From contig NZ_JAQZAL010000007.1 in the NCBI RefSeq assembly GCF_028737205.1, forward strand, positions 1-64,000: DNA of 64,000 nt. The letters run 5' to 3'. Position 1 is the stretch's first letter; each line of letters begins with the position of its first letter. The notes beneath the pieces are model-generated. The model was not told the DNA's origin. It saw nothing but the letters and a program-made list of their open reading frames with translations, and ran no database searches. This document shows positions 31,702 to 40,356 of the stretch, in pieces. The stretch comes from Actinomycetospora lutea (GTDB lineage: Bacteria > Actinomycetota > Actinomycetes > Mycobacteriales > Pseudonocardiaceae). A program made the translations under genes and the position numbers.

Positions 31702-33625
31702 GCGGGGACGAACCCGTGGACGAGGGGGGGGCCCGGGTCGAGGTCGAGGACTTGGTCGAGGACGAGGTCGTCGAGGACCCCGGGGACGACGCCGCCGAGG
31801 GGGCCGCCGGCGACGCCACCGAGGACGCGGCTCAGGAGGCCGCGTTCGAGTCGCTGCTGGAGTTCCTCAAGGAGAGCCGCGGCTTCGACTTCACCGGCTA
31901 CAAGCGGTCCAGCATCTGGCGGCGGGTGACGCGGCGGATGCAGCAGATCGGGGTCGGCTCCTTCAGCGACTACCTCGACGTGCTGCAGGTCGACCAGGAC
32001 GAGTTCACGCACCTGTTCAACACCGTGCTGATCAACGTCACCGGCTTCCTGCGCGACCCCGAGGCGTGGCGCGAGCTGCAGGAGGAGATCGTCCCGCAGC
32101 TGCTCGCCCCCAAGGCCCGGGGCGAGTCGGTGCGGGTCTGGTCGGCGGGGTGCGCGAGCGGCGAGGAGGCCTACAGCCTGGCGATGGTGTTCGCCGAGGC
32201 GCTCGGCGTGGAGGAGTTCCGCCAGCGGGTGAAGGTGTACGCCACCGACGTCGACGAGGACGCGCTGACCACGGCGCGCCAGGCCACGTACGGCGACCGG
32301 GAGCTGCAGGCCCTGCCCGACGAGTGGCGGGACCGGTACTTCGAGCGCTCCGCGGGCCGCTACACGTTCCGCGGCGACCTACGGCGCAGCGTCATCTTCG
32401 GTCGCAACGACCTGGTGCAGGACGCACCGATCGGGCGCCTCGACCTGCTCGTGTGCCGCAACACGCTGATGTACCTCAACGCCGAGACGCAGGCGCAGGT
32501 CCTGCGGCGCTTCCACTTCGCGCTCAACCCGGCCGGCGTGATGTTCCTGGGCAAGGCCGAGATGCTGCTCAGCCACGGCCGCCTGTTCCTGCCGATCGAC
32601 CTCAAGCGCCGCTTCTTCCGCAAGTCCGAGCAGGTCACCCAGGCTGGACGGCGGGCGGTCACCACGGGCCGCGACGGGCAGGCCGAGAGCCGTCGCGACG
32701 CGGCGCTCGAGGACGAGACGCTGCTGTTCAGCCCGCTCGCGACGATCGTCGTCACCGCCGACGACGTGGTCGCCAAGGCCAACCAGCGCGCCGAGGCCCA
32801 GCTCGGGGTGTCCCCCCGCGAGATCGGGCGCCGCTTCCCCGACCTGGAGATCTGTCACCGGATCACCGGTCTGCGCTCGTCGTTCGAGGACGTCCGGCGC
32901 CACCGGACGTCGATGTGGCAGCACGAGGCGGAGTTCTCGCGCTCGACCTCGGAGACCCTGGTCTTCGACATCCAGATCGTGCCGCTCGAGGCCCACAGCG
33001 AGGACGGCGTCTCGATCGCCCTGTTCTTCACCGACGTCACCCGCTACCGCCGGATGACCGTCGAGCTCCAATCGGCCCACCGTCAGGTGGAGACCGCCTA
33101 CGAGGAGCTCCAGTCCACCGTCGAGGAGCTCGAGACCACCAACGAGGAGCTCCAGTCCACCAACGACGAGCTCCAGTCCATGACGACGAGATGCGCGAGC
33201 GCTCGGGCCAGCTCGACCGCGCCAATGATTTCCTGGAATCCGTGCTGGGCAGCCTGCGGACAGCAGTGGTCGTCGTGGACTCGGAGCTGATCGTGCAGGC
33301 GTGGAACGGCCGCGCGGACGACCTGTGGGGCGTGCGCAGCGAGGAGGCCGTCGGCCAGCATCTGCTCAACCTCGACATCGGCCTGGCGATGGACCGCGTG
33401 CGCCCGCTCGTCCGGGACGTCCTGGCGGGCAACGTGCCCCGGGAGGATCCCCTGCGGACCGAGGCCATCAACCGGCGCGGACGCTCCGTGCAGCTCGCCG
33501 TCGCCGTGTCCCCGCTGACCGGCCGGGAGAGCCTCCCCGGCGGCGCGATCATCCTGATGGACCACATCGACGGCACGGGGCCGACCACGGCCGAGCTCGG
33601 GCCGGAGGACACGGTGACGTCGTGA
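31698..33625 (+). pseudogene. CheR methyltransferase-coiled coil-PAS protein, broken by a one-base deletion
   Basis: Residues about 45-310 form a CheR methyltransferase: all-alpha N-domain (GYKRSSIWRRVTRRM), SAM motif VRVWSAGCASGEEAYSLAM and the CRNTLMYL motif. A degenerate PAS domain (about 345-455) and a heptad coiled coil (VEELETTNEELQSTNDELQS) follow. After ATG at 33180-33182 only two bases precede GACGAG, where the pattern needs AAC GAC GAG. The frame shifts and ends at 33290, but the other frame continues the coiled coil and a second PAS domain (MRERSGQLDRANDFLES to the end at 33625). The next gene is coupled to that distal stop (GTGA). Either a real mutation or an assembly error; the upstream part alone would still be an intact methyltransferase. 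Confidence 0.85.
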
Positions 33626-34872
33626 GCACCGCCGATCGACGCCGACGCGAGGCGGGGCCCGGTCCGGGCCCCGCCTCGACGGACGTCGACGTCGACCACG
33701 TGGCCGACCTGCTCGACGACATCTCCGCCGAGCTCGAGACGATCGACGAACCCGACCACCGCGCGGTCACCGGTGAGGGGCCCGAGGCGTCGGAGAACCG
33801 CATGGTCGCGGCGACCCAGGCGTCCCTGGCGCGGGCGGCGGCGCGGGCGCTGCGCGGCGAGGCCGACGAGGCGCGCCGCGCGAACCGCGCCACCATGGGC
33901 GGCGTCCGGCAGACCCGCGACCGGTCGCGTCGAGCGGTCCGCCCGGCCGCGGCCGACGTGCCCCTCGCCGACCTGGAACGCCTGGCCCGGCAGGCCCTCG
34001 CGGTCACCGGGCCGGTGGTGTGGGCGGAGCTCGCCGTGCCGCCGGCGGACGGTGCCGTGCTGACGGCGACGGCCGGACACCTGCCGGCCGGCACCGTGGA
34101 GGCGCTGCAGGCCGGGCCCCGTGCCGAGGTGCTCCGCACCGGCGCCGGCCTGACCGTGGAGGACGCGGACACCGTCGAGCGGTGGCCCGGCCTGCGGTCG
34201 CCGGGCGCGAGCTTCCTGGTGCTCCCCCTCGGTATCTGGGGGGCCCTGACCCTCGCCGCCGACGAGCCGCTGACCTTCGACGACACCGTCCGCGCCGTCG
34301 CGCGGGAGGTCGCGGCGCACGGCGTCGTCCTGCTCACCCACGACGGCGCGCGGGACGCCGGCCGGGCGCGCTCGCTGGTGATCACCGCGAGCACGCTGCT
34401 GGCCCGCAGGCTCGGCCTCGATCCGACCGGCGGGGTGGATGCGCTCCTGGAGCGGGCCACGTCGGCCGGCAGCACCATCCTCAACAGCGCCCGCCACGTC
34501 GTCGACGAGCTGGGCCCGCCCGGGGACGACGGCGTCCCCCGGTCGCCCGAGCCCGCGACCCTGCGGCGCGCGATCGCCTTCCTCGAGGAGCACGCGGCGC
34601 AGGAGATCGACGTCGCCGACGTCGCCGCGGCGGCCGGCCTCGGCGTGCGGGGCCTGCAGACGACCTTCCGCCGGTGGCGCGACACCACCCCGCTGGGCCA
34701 CCTCCGTGAGATCCGACTCGCCCGGGCCCACGAGGAGCTCCGGGACGCGGACCCCCGCGAGACCACCGTCGCCGACGTCGCGCACCGCTGGCGCTTCTCG
34801 AACCCCGGGCGGTTCTCGGTGACCTACCGGGAGCGCTACCGCTGCTCGCCGAGCGAGACGTTGCGCGCCTGA
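33622..34872 (+). CDS. AraC-type regulator with GAF-like and ANTAR-like regions (paralogue 1)
   Basis: A 416-residue regulator. Residues about 110-240 look like a degenerate GAF domain. About 245-300 resemble an ANTAR helix bundle (ARSLVITASTLLARRLGLDP, then GGVDALLERA). The C-terminal ~110 residues are an AraC double HTH (VADVAAAAGLGVRGLQTTFRRW and RFSVTYRERYRCSPSETLR). The GTG start overlaps the distal stop of the CheR-PAS gene. Its relative at 35040-36059 shares the same three-part plan. AraC DNA binding is well established; signal and targets are unknown. Confidence 0.82.
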   Translation: MSTADRRRREAGPGPGPASTDVDVDHVADLLDDISAELETIDEPDHRAVTGEGPEASENRMVAATQASLARAAARALRGEADEARRANRATMGGVRQTRDRSRRAVRPAAADVPLADLERLARQALAVTGPVVWAELAVPPADGAVLTATAGHLPAGTVEALQAGPRAEVLRTGAGLTVEDADTVERWPGLRSPGASFLVLPLGIWGALTLAADEPLTFDDTVRAVAREVAAHGVVLLTHDGARDAGRARSLVITASTLLARRLGLDPTGGVDALLERATSAGSTILNSARHVVDELGPPGDDGVPRSPEPATLRRAIAFLEEHAAQEIDVADVAAAAGLGVRGLQTTFRRWRDTTPLGHLREIRLARAHEELRDADPRETTVADVAHRWRFSNPGRFSVTYRERYRCSPSETLRA

Positions 34873-35039
34873 TCGCCCGCGCCGGGCGTCCACGCGTCGT
34901 CCGATCTGGCACAGGGGAGTCCGGTCGTCCGCGATAAGATGGCCACCCATCGGTTGACGTCCCAGCCGTCGTCTCGCCGCGCCGTGGCCGCGGCACAGGA
35001 GACGATCTTCAGCGCTCTCCTCGTCCCGAGAGGACCGCG
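34873..35039. other. Intergenic region holding promoter of the second AraC-type gene
   Basis: About 165 bp between the two paralogues. It includes the leader copy B (34935-34970) and a purine-rich ribosome site just before ATG 35040 (GAGAGGACCGCG). No terminator was seen. Confidence 0.5.
34935..34970 (+). promoter_or_regulatory. Promoter/leader copy B of the shared sequence
   Basis: TAAGAT (34935-34940) is followed by GGCCACCC, CGGTTGACGTC and CAGCCGTC. It aligns with 30617-30655 with only three short gaps and few mismatches. Both copies sit 50-70 bp before the start of a gene of this signalling block. Confidence 0.55.
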
Positions 35040-36059
35040 ATGGACTCGACCGCTCCGCCGGCGCCCAACCACACCGCTCGGCTCGGCCCGCTCCGACTCG
35101 ACGCCGATCAGGTACCCGTCCCGGACCTGACACGGCTGTGCCGGCACGCGCGGCGCGTGTGCGCAGCGGTGCGGTGGGCCGAGATCGCGGTCCCGGTGCG
35201 CCACGGCGCCACCGTCACGTCGTCGGCCGGCGAGCTGCCGGTCACCGCCACCGACGCCGTCGGGCGGGGTCCCCGCGCCACCGCGGCCCGCTCGGGCGTC
35301 CCCGTCGTCGTCGACGACGCCGCGTCGGACGCCCGCTGGCCCGCCCTGCGGCGCGAGGGTGTCGGCTCCCCGGCGTCGCTGCTCGTGCTCCCGCTCGGCC
35401 CCGGCGGCGGCACGCTCACCCTCGCCGCCGACATCCCGGCGGCGTTCGACGCCGAGGTCCGGGCCGTGGCCGGCGAGGTGGCGCGTCTCGCTGGCCGGCG
35501 CCTCGCCGCTCACGAGCAGCCCGGCGGCGGGGATCCCGGGGGGCGGGCCCGCGACACGGTGGTGGCGGCCCGGGCGCTGCTCGCGCGCCACGAGCAGGTC
35601 ACCCCGGACGCCGCGTTCGAGCTGCTCCTCGAGCGGGCGCACCGGTACGCCGAGACGGTGCTCGCCTGTGCCGAGCAGGTGCTCGACGAGCTCGGCGGCA
35701 CGGCGTCCGACGAGCAGGCCGGCCCGCCCGAGCCGGCCACGCTGCGCCGCGCGATCGCCTACCTCGAGGAGCACGCGGCCCGGGACGTGGACGTCGCCGA
35801 CGTCGCCGCCGCCGCGGGCCTGGGGGTGCGCGGGCTGCAGATGGCGTTCCGGCGCTGGCGGGACACCACCCCGCTCGCCTACCTGCGCGAGCTGCGCCTC
35901 GCCCGCGCCCACCAGGAGCTGCGGGCCGCCGACGCGCGCACCAGCGGCGAGACCGTCGCCGACATCGCGGCGCGCTGGCACTTCACCCACCCCGGGCGCT
36001 TCTCGGTGACCTACCGGGAGCGCTACGGCTGCTCGCCGAGCGAGACCCTGCGCGCCTGA
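35040..36059 (+). CDS. AraC-type regulator with GAF-like and ANTAR-like regions (paralogue 2)
   Basis: A 339-residue paralogue of the gene at 33622-34872. It has a GAF-like part at about 25-150, an ANTAR-like bundle (RDTVVAARALLARHEQVTPD, then AAFELLLERAH) at about 160-210 and an AraC HTH (VADVAAAAGLGVRGLQMAFRRW, RFSVTYRERYGCSPSETLR). The C-terminal 110 residues are nearly identical to paralogue 1, while the sensory half is shorter and more diverged. This points to a duplication with retained DNA specificity and altered input. Its own promoter carries leader copy B. Confidence 0.82.
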   Translation: MDSTAPPAPNHTARLGPLRLDADQVPVPDLTRLCRHARRVCAAVRWAEIAVPVRHGATVTSSAGELPVTATDAVGRGPRATAARSGVPVVVDDAASDARWPALRREGVGSPASLLVLPLGPGGGTLTLAADIPAAFDAEVRAVAGEVARLAGRRLAAHEQPGGGDPGGRARDTVVAARALLARHEQVTPDAAFELLLERAHRYAETVLACAEQVLDELGGTASDEQAGPPEPATLRRAIAYLEEHAARDVDVADVAAAAGLGVRGLQMAFRRWRDTTPLAYLRELRLARAHQELRAADARTSGETVADIAARWHFTHPGRFSVTYRERYGCSPSETLRA

Positions 36060-36115
36060 CCTCTGGGCCCCGACCTCTGGGCGACCGCCCCAGCCGCGGG
36101 CTAGCGTGTCGTGAC

Positions 36116-37960
36116 GTGGGCCACGCGCGGGAGGTGGACGCCGCGCGACGGCGCTTCCTGCGCCACGGCCGCGAGGCGGTGGCGCCCGGCGTCGTGCGCC
36201 CCGCTGTCCTCGCGTCGTGGGAGCGCGCGCGGGGCCTCGACGTCGGACGCCTCACCCCGGCCGTGCGGGCCCTGCCCGAGGGACCCCGGGCCGTCGCCGC
36301 GCAGCGGGTCGCCGACCGCGTCCACGCCCGGGACCCCGACCTCGACGCCACCGTCCTGGTCGTCGACGGCGACGGCACGGTGCTGGTGCGCCGGGACGGT
36401 GACGCCGCCCTCGCCGAGATCCTCGACGCGCTGCGCGTCGTGCCCGGGTGCGCCCACGGCGAGCACGTCGTCGGCACGACCGCGGCGGCGATCGCCCTGC
36501 ACGAGGGCGTCGCGGCGGCCGTCGAGGGCCCCGAGCATCTGCATCCCGCACTCGGTGTCCTCGCCGGCGCCGCGGCCCCGGTCGACCCCGGTGACCTCGC
36601 CGTCGTCGTCGTGCGCCACGCCGAGGACGGCGCCGTGCGCGACCTCCCGCTGGCCCGGGCGCTGGCCCGCGAGATCGCCGACGAGGACGCGGCCGCCCGG
36701 CGCGGGCGGATCCTCGCCGTCCACGACGCCCTGGCCGCCGCGGCCGCGGAGGGCGCCTCGTGGGTGGTGGCGACCGACGGCGACGACCTCGTGCTGGGCG
36801 CCGGCGCGCGCCGGCTCCCGCCCGCCGACCAGCAGGTCCTCGCCGACCTGGCCCTCGCGGGCCTGGCGCTGGAGAGCCCCGACGACCCGTACCACGTCGA
36901 CCTGCCCTCGGGCGGCTGCGCGGAGGTGGCGGTCCGGGAGATCCGCTGCGAGGACCGGCTGGTCGGGTGCGTGGTGGGCGGATGGCCCGCGGTCGACGAG
37001 CACAGCAGACGCGAGGCCGAGGGCCGGCGCCGGCAGGGCTCGCACGTCGCGCCCACCTCGCGGCGCGACTTCGCCGCCGACGTGCGCGGCGCCGGGCCCG
37101 CCGAGCGCGCGCACGCGGAGGCCCGGGTGCGCGCCAACCGGGACCTGCTGACCCCGTCGCTGCGCGCCCGCCAGGAGCTCGCCGCGAACCTGGGCCAGCG
37201 TCGCCACCAGGTGCTCGTCGGCGAGGCCGGGGTCGGCAAGCGCACGCTGGCCGTCGAGCAGTTCGTCCGGCTGCACCGCGACGGCACCGTCACCGTCGTC
37301 GACACCGACGCCTCGGACGACGGGGCGCGCGCCGCCGAGCCGCTCGAGCGCCTCGTCCACCGGCCGCCCGCGCGCCCGCACCTCGTCGTCCTGCGCGGGC
37401 TGCAGGGGGTCACGCCGCTGTCCGCCCGGCGGCTCGACGAGCACCTCGGGCTGCTGCTGGCGCGCTCGCCGAACGTGGTCGTCGTCGCGTGCCTGGACAC
37501 GACCTCGGTGGACGCGAGCCGCCCGTACGGCCTGCTGCTGCGCCACTTCCACGAGACCGTCCGCGTCCCCGCGCTGCGCCACCGCGCGGACGAGCTCGCC
37601 GACATCGCGCTCTCGGTGCTCCGCGCGATCGGGGGCGGGCGCTCGCTGCGCCTGTCGCACCAGGTCATCCGCGTGCTCGAGGGCTACGCGTGGCCGGGCA
37701 ACATCAACGAGCTCGAGGACGTGCTGCGCTACGTCGTCGCCCGCAAGCCGGTGGGCGTCATCCAGGCCCCCGACCTGCCGGCCCTGTGCTTCACCAGCCG
37801 CCCGCGCCTGACGATGCTCGAGACCGCGCAGGCGGACGCGATCATCCAGGCGCTCTACGAGGCACGCGGCAACCGCTACCAGGCCGCCGCGATGCTCGGG
37901 ATCGCCCGCTCCTCGCTGTACCGCAAGATCGACGCGTTCGGGATCAGCTACATCGCCTGA
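36116..37960 (+). CDS. AcoR/MimR-like regulator with degenerate AAA+ domain lacking GAFTGA
   Basis: A 614-residue regulator of NtrC/AcoR descent. The N-terminal ~330 residues are the sensory region found in acetoin/alcohol regulators (RPAVLASWERARGLDV, GCAHGEHVVGTTAAAIALHE). The AAA+ part keeps a Walker A (GEAGVGKRT near 369), the sensor segment VPALRHRADELADIA and YAWPGNINELEDVL. The GAFTGA sigma54-contact loop is absent. A Fis-type HTH ends the protein (GNRYQAAAMLGIARSSLYRK). Loss of GAFTGA fits an organism without sigma54. GTG 36116 lies 8 nt after TAGCGT. It probably controls the alcohol dehydrogenase gene that follows. Confidence 0.85.
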   Translation: MGHAREVDAARRRFLRHGREAVAPGVVRPAVLASWERARGLDVGRLTPAVRALPEGPRAVAAQRVADRVHARDPDLDATVLVVDGDGTVLVRRDGDAALAEILDALRVVPGCAHGEHVVGTTAAAIALHEGVAAAVEGPEHLHPALGVLAGAAAPVDPGDLAVVVVRHAEDGAVRDLPLARALAREIADEDAAARRGRILAVHDALAAAAAEGASWVVATDGDDLVLGAGARRLPPADQQVLADLALAGLALESPDDPYHVDLPSGGCAEVAVREIRCEDRLVGCVVGGWPAVDEHSRREAEGRRRQGSHVAPTSRRDFAADVRGAGPAERAHAEARVRANRDLLTPSLRARQELAANLGQRRHQVLVGEAGVGKRTLAVEQFVRLHRDGTVTVVDTDASDDGARAAEPLERLVHRPPARPHLVVLRGLQGVTPLSARRLDEHLGLLLARSPNVVVVACLDTTSVDASRPYGLLLRHFHETVRVPALRHRADELADIALSVLRAIGGGRSLRLSHQVIRVLEGYAWPGNINELEDVLRYVVARKPVGVIQAPDLPALCFTSRPRLTMLETAQADAIIQALYEARGNRYQAAAMLGIARSSLYRKIDAFGISYIA

Positions 37961-37964
37961 GGCG

Positions 37965-38057
37965 CATCTGTCTGTCCCGGAACCGGGTCAGTGATCGTTC
38001 CGCCGTCGTCGGAGGCCGGACGGGACGTCCCATCATGGGACAGGCCCGTGTGTCCCA
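37965..38057. promoter_or_regulatory. Cluster of inverted repeats upstream of the alcohol dehydrogenase
   Basis: Three inverted repeats lie between the regulator stop and the adh start. They are TGTCCCGG-AA-CCGGGTCA (37972-37989, one mismatch), GTCCCA-TCA-TGGGAC (38027-38041, perfect) and TGGGACA-N8-TGTCCCA (38036-38057, perfect). They share the half-site TGTCCCA/TGGGACA. A TAGCGT -10-like box follows at 38064. Spacing near two helical turns fits binding by dimers of the preceding Fis-type regulator; this is inference. Confidence 0.65.
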
Positions 38058-38128
38058 CGCCACTAGCGTCGGTCCTCGGCGTCCCGGGGAGCGGCCGGGG
38101 CATCGGCGGCGAACGACGGGAGCGCACG

Positions 38129-39172
38129 ATGAAGGCACTGGTGTACCACGGCCCCGGCAACAAGGCCTGGGAGGACGTCCCCGACGCGACGGTGCAGGAG
38201 CCCACCGACGTCGTCGTGAAGGTCGAGACGACCACCATCTGCGGCACCGACCTGCACATCCTGCAGGGCGACGTCGCCGCGGTCACCGACGGGCGCATCC
38301 TCGGGCACGAGGCGGTCGGCACCATCACCGCGGTCGGCGACGCCGTGCGCGGGTTCTCGGTCGGCGACCGGGTCCTCGTCCCGGCGATCACGAAGTGCGG
38401 GCGGTGCGAGTACTGCCAGCGCGGGATGCCGTCGCACTGCCAGACGGTCGGCGGCATCGGCTGGATCTTCGGCCACCTCATCGACGGCACCCAGGCCGAG
38501 CTCGTACGGGTGCCCTACGCCGACACCTCGCTCTACGCCGTCCCGCAGGGCGTCAGCGACGAGCAGGCGATCTTCCTCGCCGACTCGCTGCCCACCGGTT
38601 ACGAGGTCGGCGTGCTGGCCGGCCGCGTGCGCCCCGGCGACACGGTCGCCGTCGTGGGCGCCGGTGCGGTCGGCCTGTCCGCGGTGCTCACCACCGGGCT
38701 GTGGGGCGCGTCCAAGGTGATCGCCGTCGACTCGAACAAGTTCCGCCTGGAGAAGGCGGTGGAGTTCGGCGCGACCGACGCGGTCGAGGTCGGGCCGGGC
38801 ACGGTCGGCGACGTCGTCGCGCTCACCGACGGGCTCGGCGTCGACGTGGCCATCGAGGCGGTCGGCTACCCCGAGACCCTCCTGACGGCGGCCTCGCTGG
38901 TCCGCCCGGGCGGCACGATCGCCAACATCGGGGTCCACGGCACGCCGGTCGAGCTGCCGATGCAGGACATGTGGATCTCGAACGTCACGCTGACGATGGG
39001 CCTCGTCGACACCGTCTCGATCCCCACCCTGCTGAAGATGGTCGCCTCGGGCCGCATCCCGGCCGAGAAGATGGGCACGCACACGTTCACGTTCGACCAG
39101 ATGAACGAGGCCTACGACGTCTTCGCGAACGCGGCGGCGAACCTCGCGCTCAAGGTCGTCATCACGCCCTGA
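38129..39172 (+). CDS. Zinc-dependent alcohol dehydrogenase (MDR superfamily)
   Basis: A 347-residue NAD(P)-dependent enzyme. Catalytic zinc ligands are Cys in TTICGTDLHI, His in LGHEAVGTI, and the structural zinc loop CGRCEYCQRGMPSHC is present. The nucleotide-binding motif is [14 protein letters not shown]. The pattern resembles actinobacterial iso-propanol/acetoin-type dehydrogenases. The ATG at 38129 follows GGGAG. It is preceded by the AcoR-like regulator gene and inverted repeats, so it is likely the regulated target. A terminator-like hairpin follows. Confidence 0.92.
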   Translation: MKALVYHGPGNKAWEDVPDATVQEPTDVVVKVETTTICGTDLHILQGDVAAVTDGRILGHEAVGTITAVGDAVRGFSVGDRVLVPAITKCGRCEYCQRGMPSHCQTVGGIGWIFGHLIDGTQAELVRVPYADTSLYAVPQGVSDEQAIFLADSLPTGYEVGVLAGRVRPGDTVAVVGAGAVGLSAVLTTGLWGASKVIAVDSNKFRLEKAVEFGATDAVEVGPGTVGDVVALTDGLGVDVAIEAVGYPETLLTAASLVRPGGTIANIGVHGTPVELPMQDMWISNVTLTMGLVDTVSIPTLLKMVASGRIPAEKMGTHTFTFDQMNEAYDVFANAAANLALKVVITP

Positions 39173-39190
39173 TCAGGCCACCAGGACGAC

Positions 39191-39226
39191 GGCCCGCACG
39201 GTCACCGGCACGGTGGCCGGGCGGGC
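39191..39226 (+). terminator. Hairpin after the alcohol dehydrogenase gene
   Basis: Nested complementarity, GGCCCG at one end with CGGGCC at the other and CACCG-GCA-CGGTG at the tip, forms an interrupted stem about 20 nt past the stop. Confidence 0.5.
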
Positions 39227-39352
39227 CGCAGGCGTGCGCGGCGCCGGGGATCATGTCTGCCCCCTCGCGGACGTCTCGCAGGGGACGTCGAGGCTGCTCG
39301 TCAACGGATCTCCGCGGACATTCGTCCACCGTGTGGCGGGTCGCTGCGGCGA

Positions 39353-39559
39353 CTACTGCCCGTCGACGAGGTGCCGCCCGAAGGAGCCGTGGACGAGACG
39401 GGCCGCGCGGGCGTAGCGGGCGAGGTCCACGACGTCCTGGTGCGCGATCCACACCGAGAGGTCGACGATCTCGTTCTCGCCCGTGGGGTCGGGGTCGTCG
39501 TGGTCGGGCACGGGGCGCTCCTCGCTCGTCGGGACCGCTACCGGCGAGCCGTCGGGCAT
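39353..39559 (-). CDS. Small hypothetical protein downstream of the original tRNA-Thr site
   Basis: A 68-residue frame starting at ATG 39559: an acidic N-terminus (PDHDDPDPTGENEI) followed by a helix-like segment (LSVWIAHQDVVDLARYARAA). The third-codon positions are GC-rich. A longer version of the frame runs back into the tRNA remnant and is not credible. It lies just outside the left end of the integrated element. No family was recognised. Confidence 0.4.
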   Translation of the reverse strand: MPDGSPVAVPTSEERPVPDHDDPDPTGENEIVDLSVWIAHQDVVDLARYARAARLVHGSFGRHLVDGQ

Positions 39560-39578
39560 CCGGACGCGATCCCGGAGG

Positions 39579-39625
39579 CTGGAGCCGGCGCGGGGAATCG
39601 AACCCCGGACCTTTCGCTTACAAGG
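39579..39625 (+). repeat. attL, 47 bp copy of the tRNA-Thr 3' end
   Basis: Identical to 51795-51841. It begins CTGGAGCCGGCGCGGGG and ends at CTTACAAGG. It covers the anticodon loop through the 3' end of tRNA-Thr, but the 5' half is missing here, so it is an integration scar and not a tRNA gene. Confidence 0.93.
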
Positions 39626-39713
39626 GCCACGCAACTCGTCTAGAGAAGTACGAGCCGCCAAGCTGGGCCGGGTTCCCGGTCTGATCGCGTCCCGCTGGTC
39701 CGCCTCGGATCGC

Positions 39714-39743
39714 CTGCCGCTGCTACACGGCTGCTACACGGCG
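39714..39743 (+). promoter_or_regulatory. Putative integrase/excisionase arm site, left end
   Basis: CTGCCG followed by two TGCTACACG repeats spaced 11 bp. Nearly the same string occurs 32 bp inside the right end (51733-51763), in the same orientation. Direct repeats of this kind at both ends are typical of arm-type sites for tyrosine integrases or Xis; assignment is inferred. Confidence 0.6.
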
Positions 39744-40356
39744 CCCGCCGCACGGAACGGCCTCGGGGTCTCTCCCTCGGCGGCGCGGGGTCGCCTCGGA
39801 CAGGTCGATCGTGCCGGGGCAAGGGCCACCTCGTCCACACCGCCGAACTGCTCGCTGAACCTGGCCCTTGCGGCGGTGCGAGCGGGCTGCCAGACCCCGG
39901 AAGCGCCGACGAGGGCGAGACCCCGTCCCGACCACCACCGCACTCCCGACCCGCGGGGCGCTCCGGCCCCCTCTCCTGAGGTCGGTGCCCTGGTCCAGGG
40001 CGGAGCGCCTGGTCGCCGAAGGCTCACACCTCCCGCCCGCTGATCCCGTCCGTCGCCGTCTCGCCGGTCTGACCGCCAGGGCCGCGAGACGGCCTTCTGA
40101 CGCGCCCACCGCAAGACCCCGCCGGGTCCTGTGGCGATGCCGCGCGTCCGCATCCGGTCACACGCTCCGCGAGACGGCCTCTCCGAGAGGCCTCGCCGTG
40201 TCCCCCTCCCCCACCTCGAGAACCCGGTTCCGCTCGTCTTCGGCGTCGTCGCCGGCTCGGTCGTCGCGGCGGTCGCTGCCTGCCCTGCCTGATCCGTGGC
40301 GCACTTACACGCCAGCGCCCGCCTCCTCGCTGTCGTCGTGGGCGGCCGGGGTAGGA
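39744..40356. other. Non-coding region with secondary structure, candidate replication origin
   Basis: About 600 bp with no frame of clear coding quality. One strand is C-rich. It contains an outer 8 bp stem GCGCTCCG/CGGAGCGC (39958-40008) around CCCTGG-T-CCAGGG, a perfect hairpin GGCCTCT-CCG-AGAGGCC (40176-40192), and a 14 bp direct repeat CCGCGAGACGGCCT (40082-40095 and 40167-40180). It lies directly before rep, where rolling-circle AICE origins are usually found. Confidence 0.45.

Noticed and set aside
33175..33195. Programmed ribosomal frameshift in CheR-PAS
   Set aside because: No slippery heptamer or clear stimulatory hairpin was seen at the shift; a simple one-base loss explains the pattern better.
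36116..37960. Sigma54-dependent activator
   Set aside because: The GAFTGA loop is absent and no -24/-12 promoter is visible before adh.
39579..39661. Left tRNA-like sequence as a second tRNA-Thr gene
   Set aside because: Only the 3' part from the anticodon loop is present; D arm and 5' acceptor strand are missing. It is the attL scar.
39868..40356. Extending rep upstream to give about 600 residues
   Set aside because: The added part has poor third-position bias and low complexity and contains the stem-loops proposed as origin.
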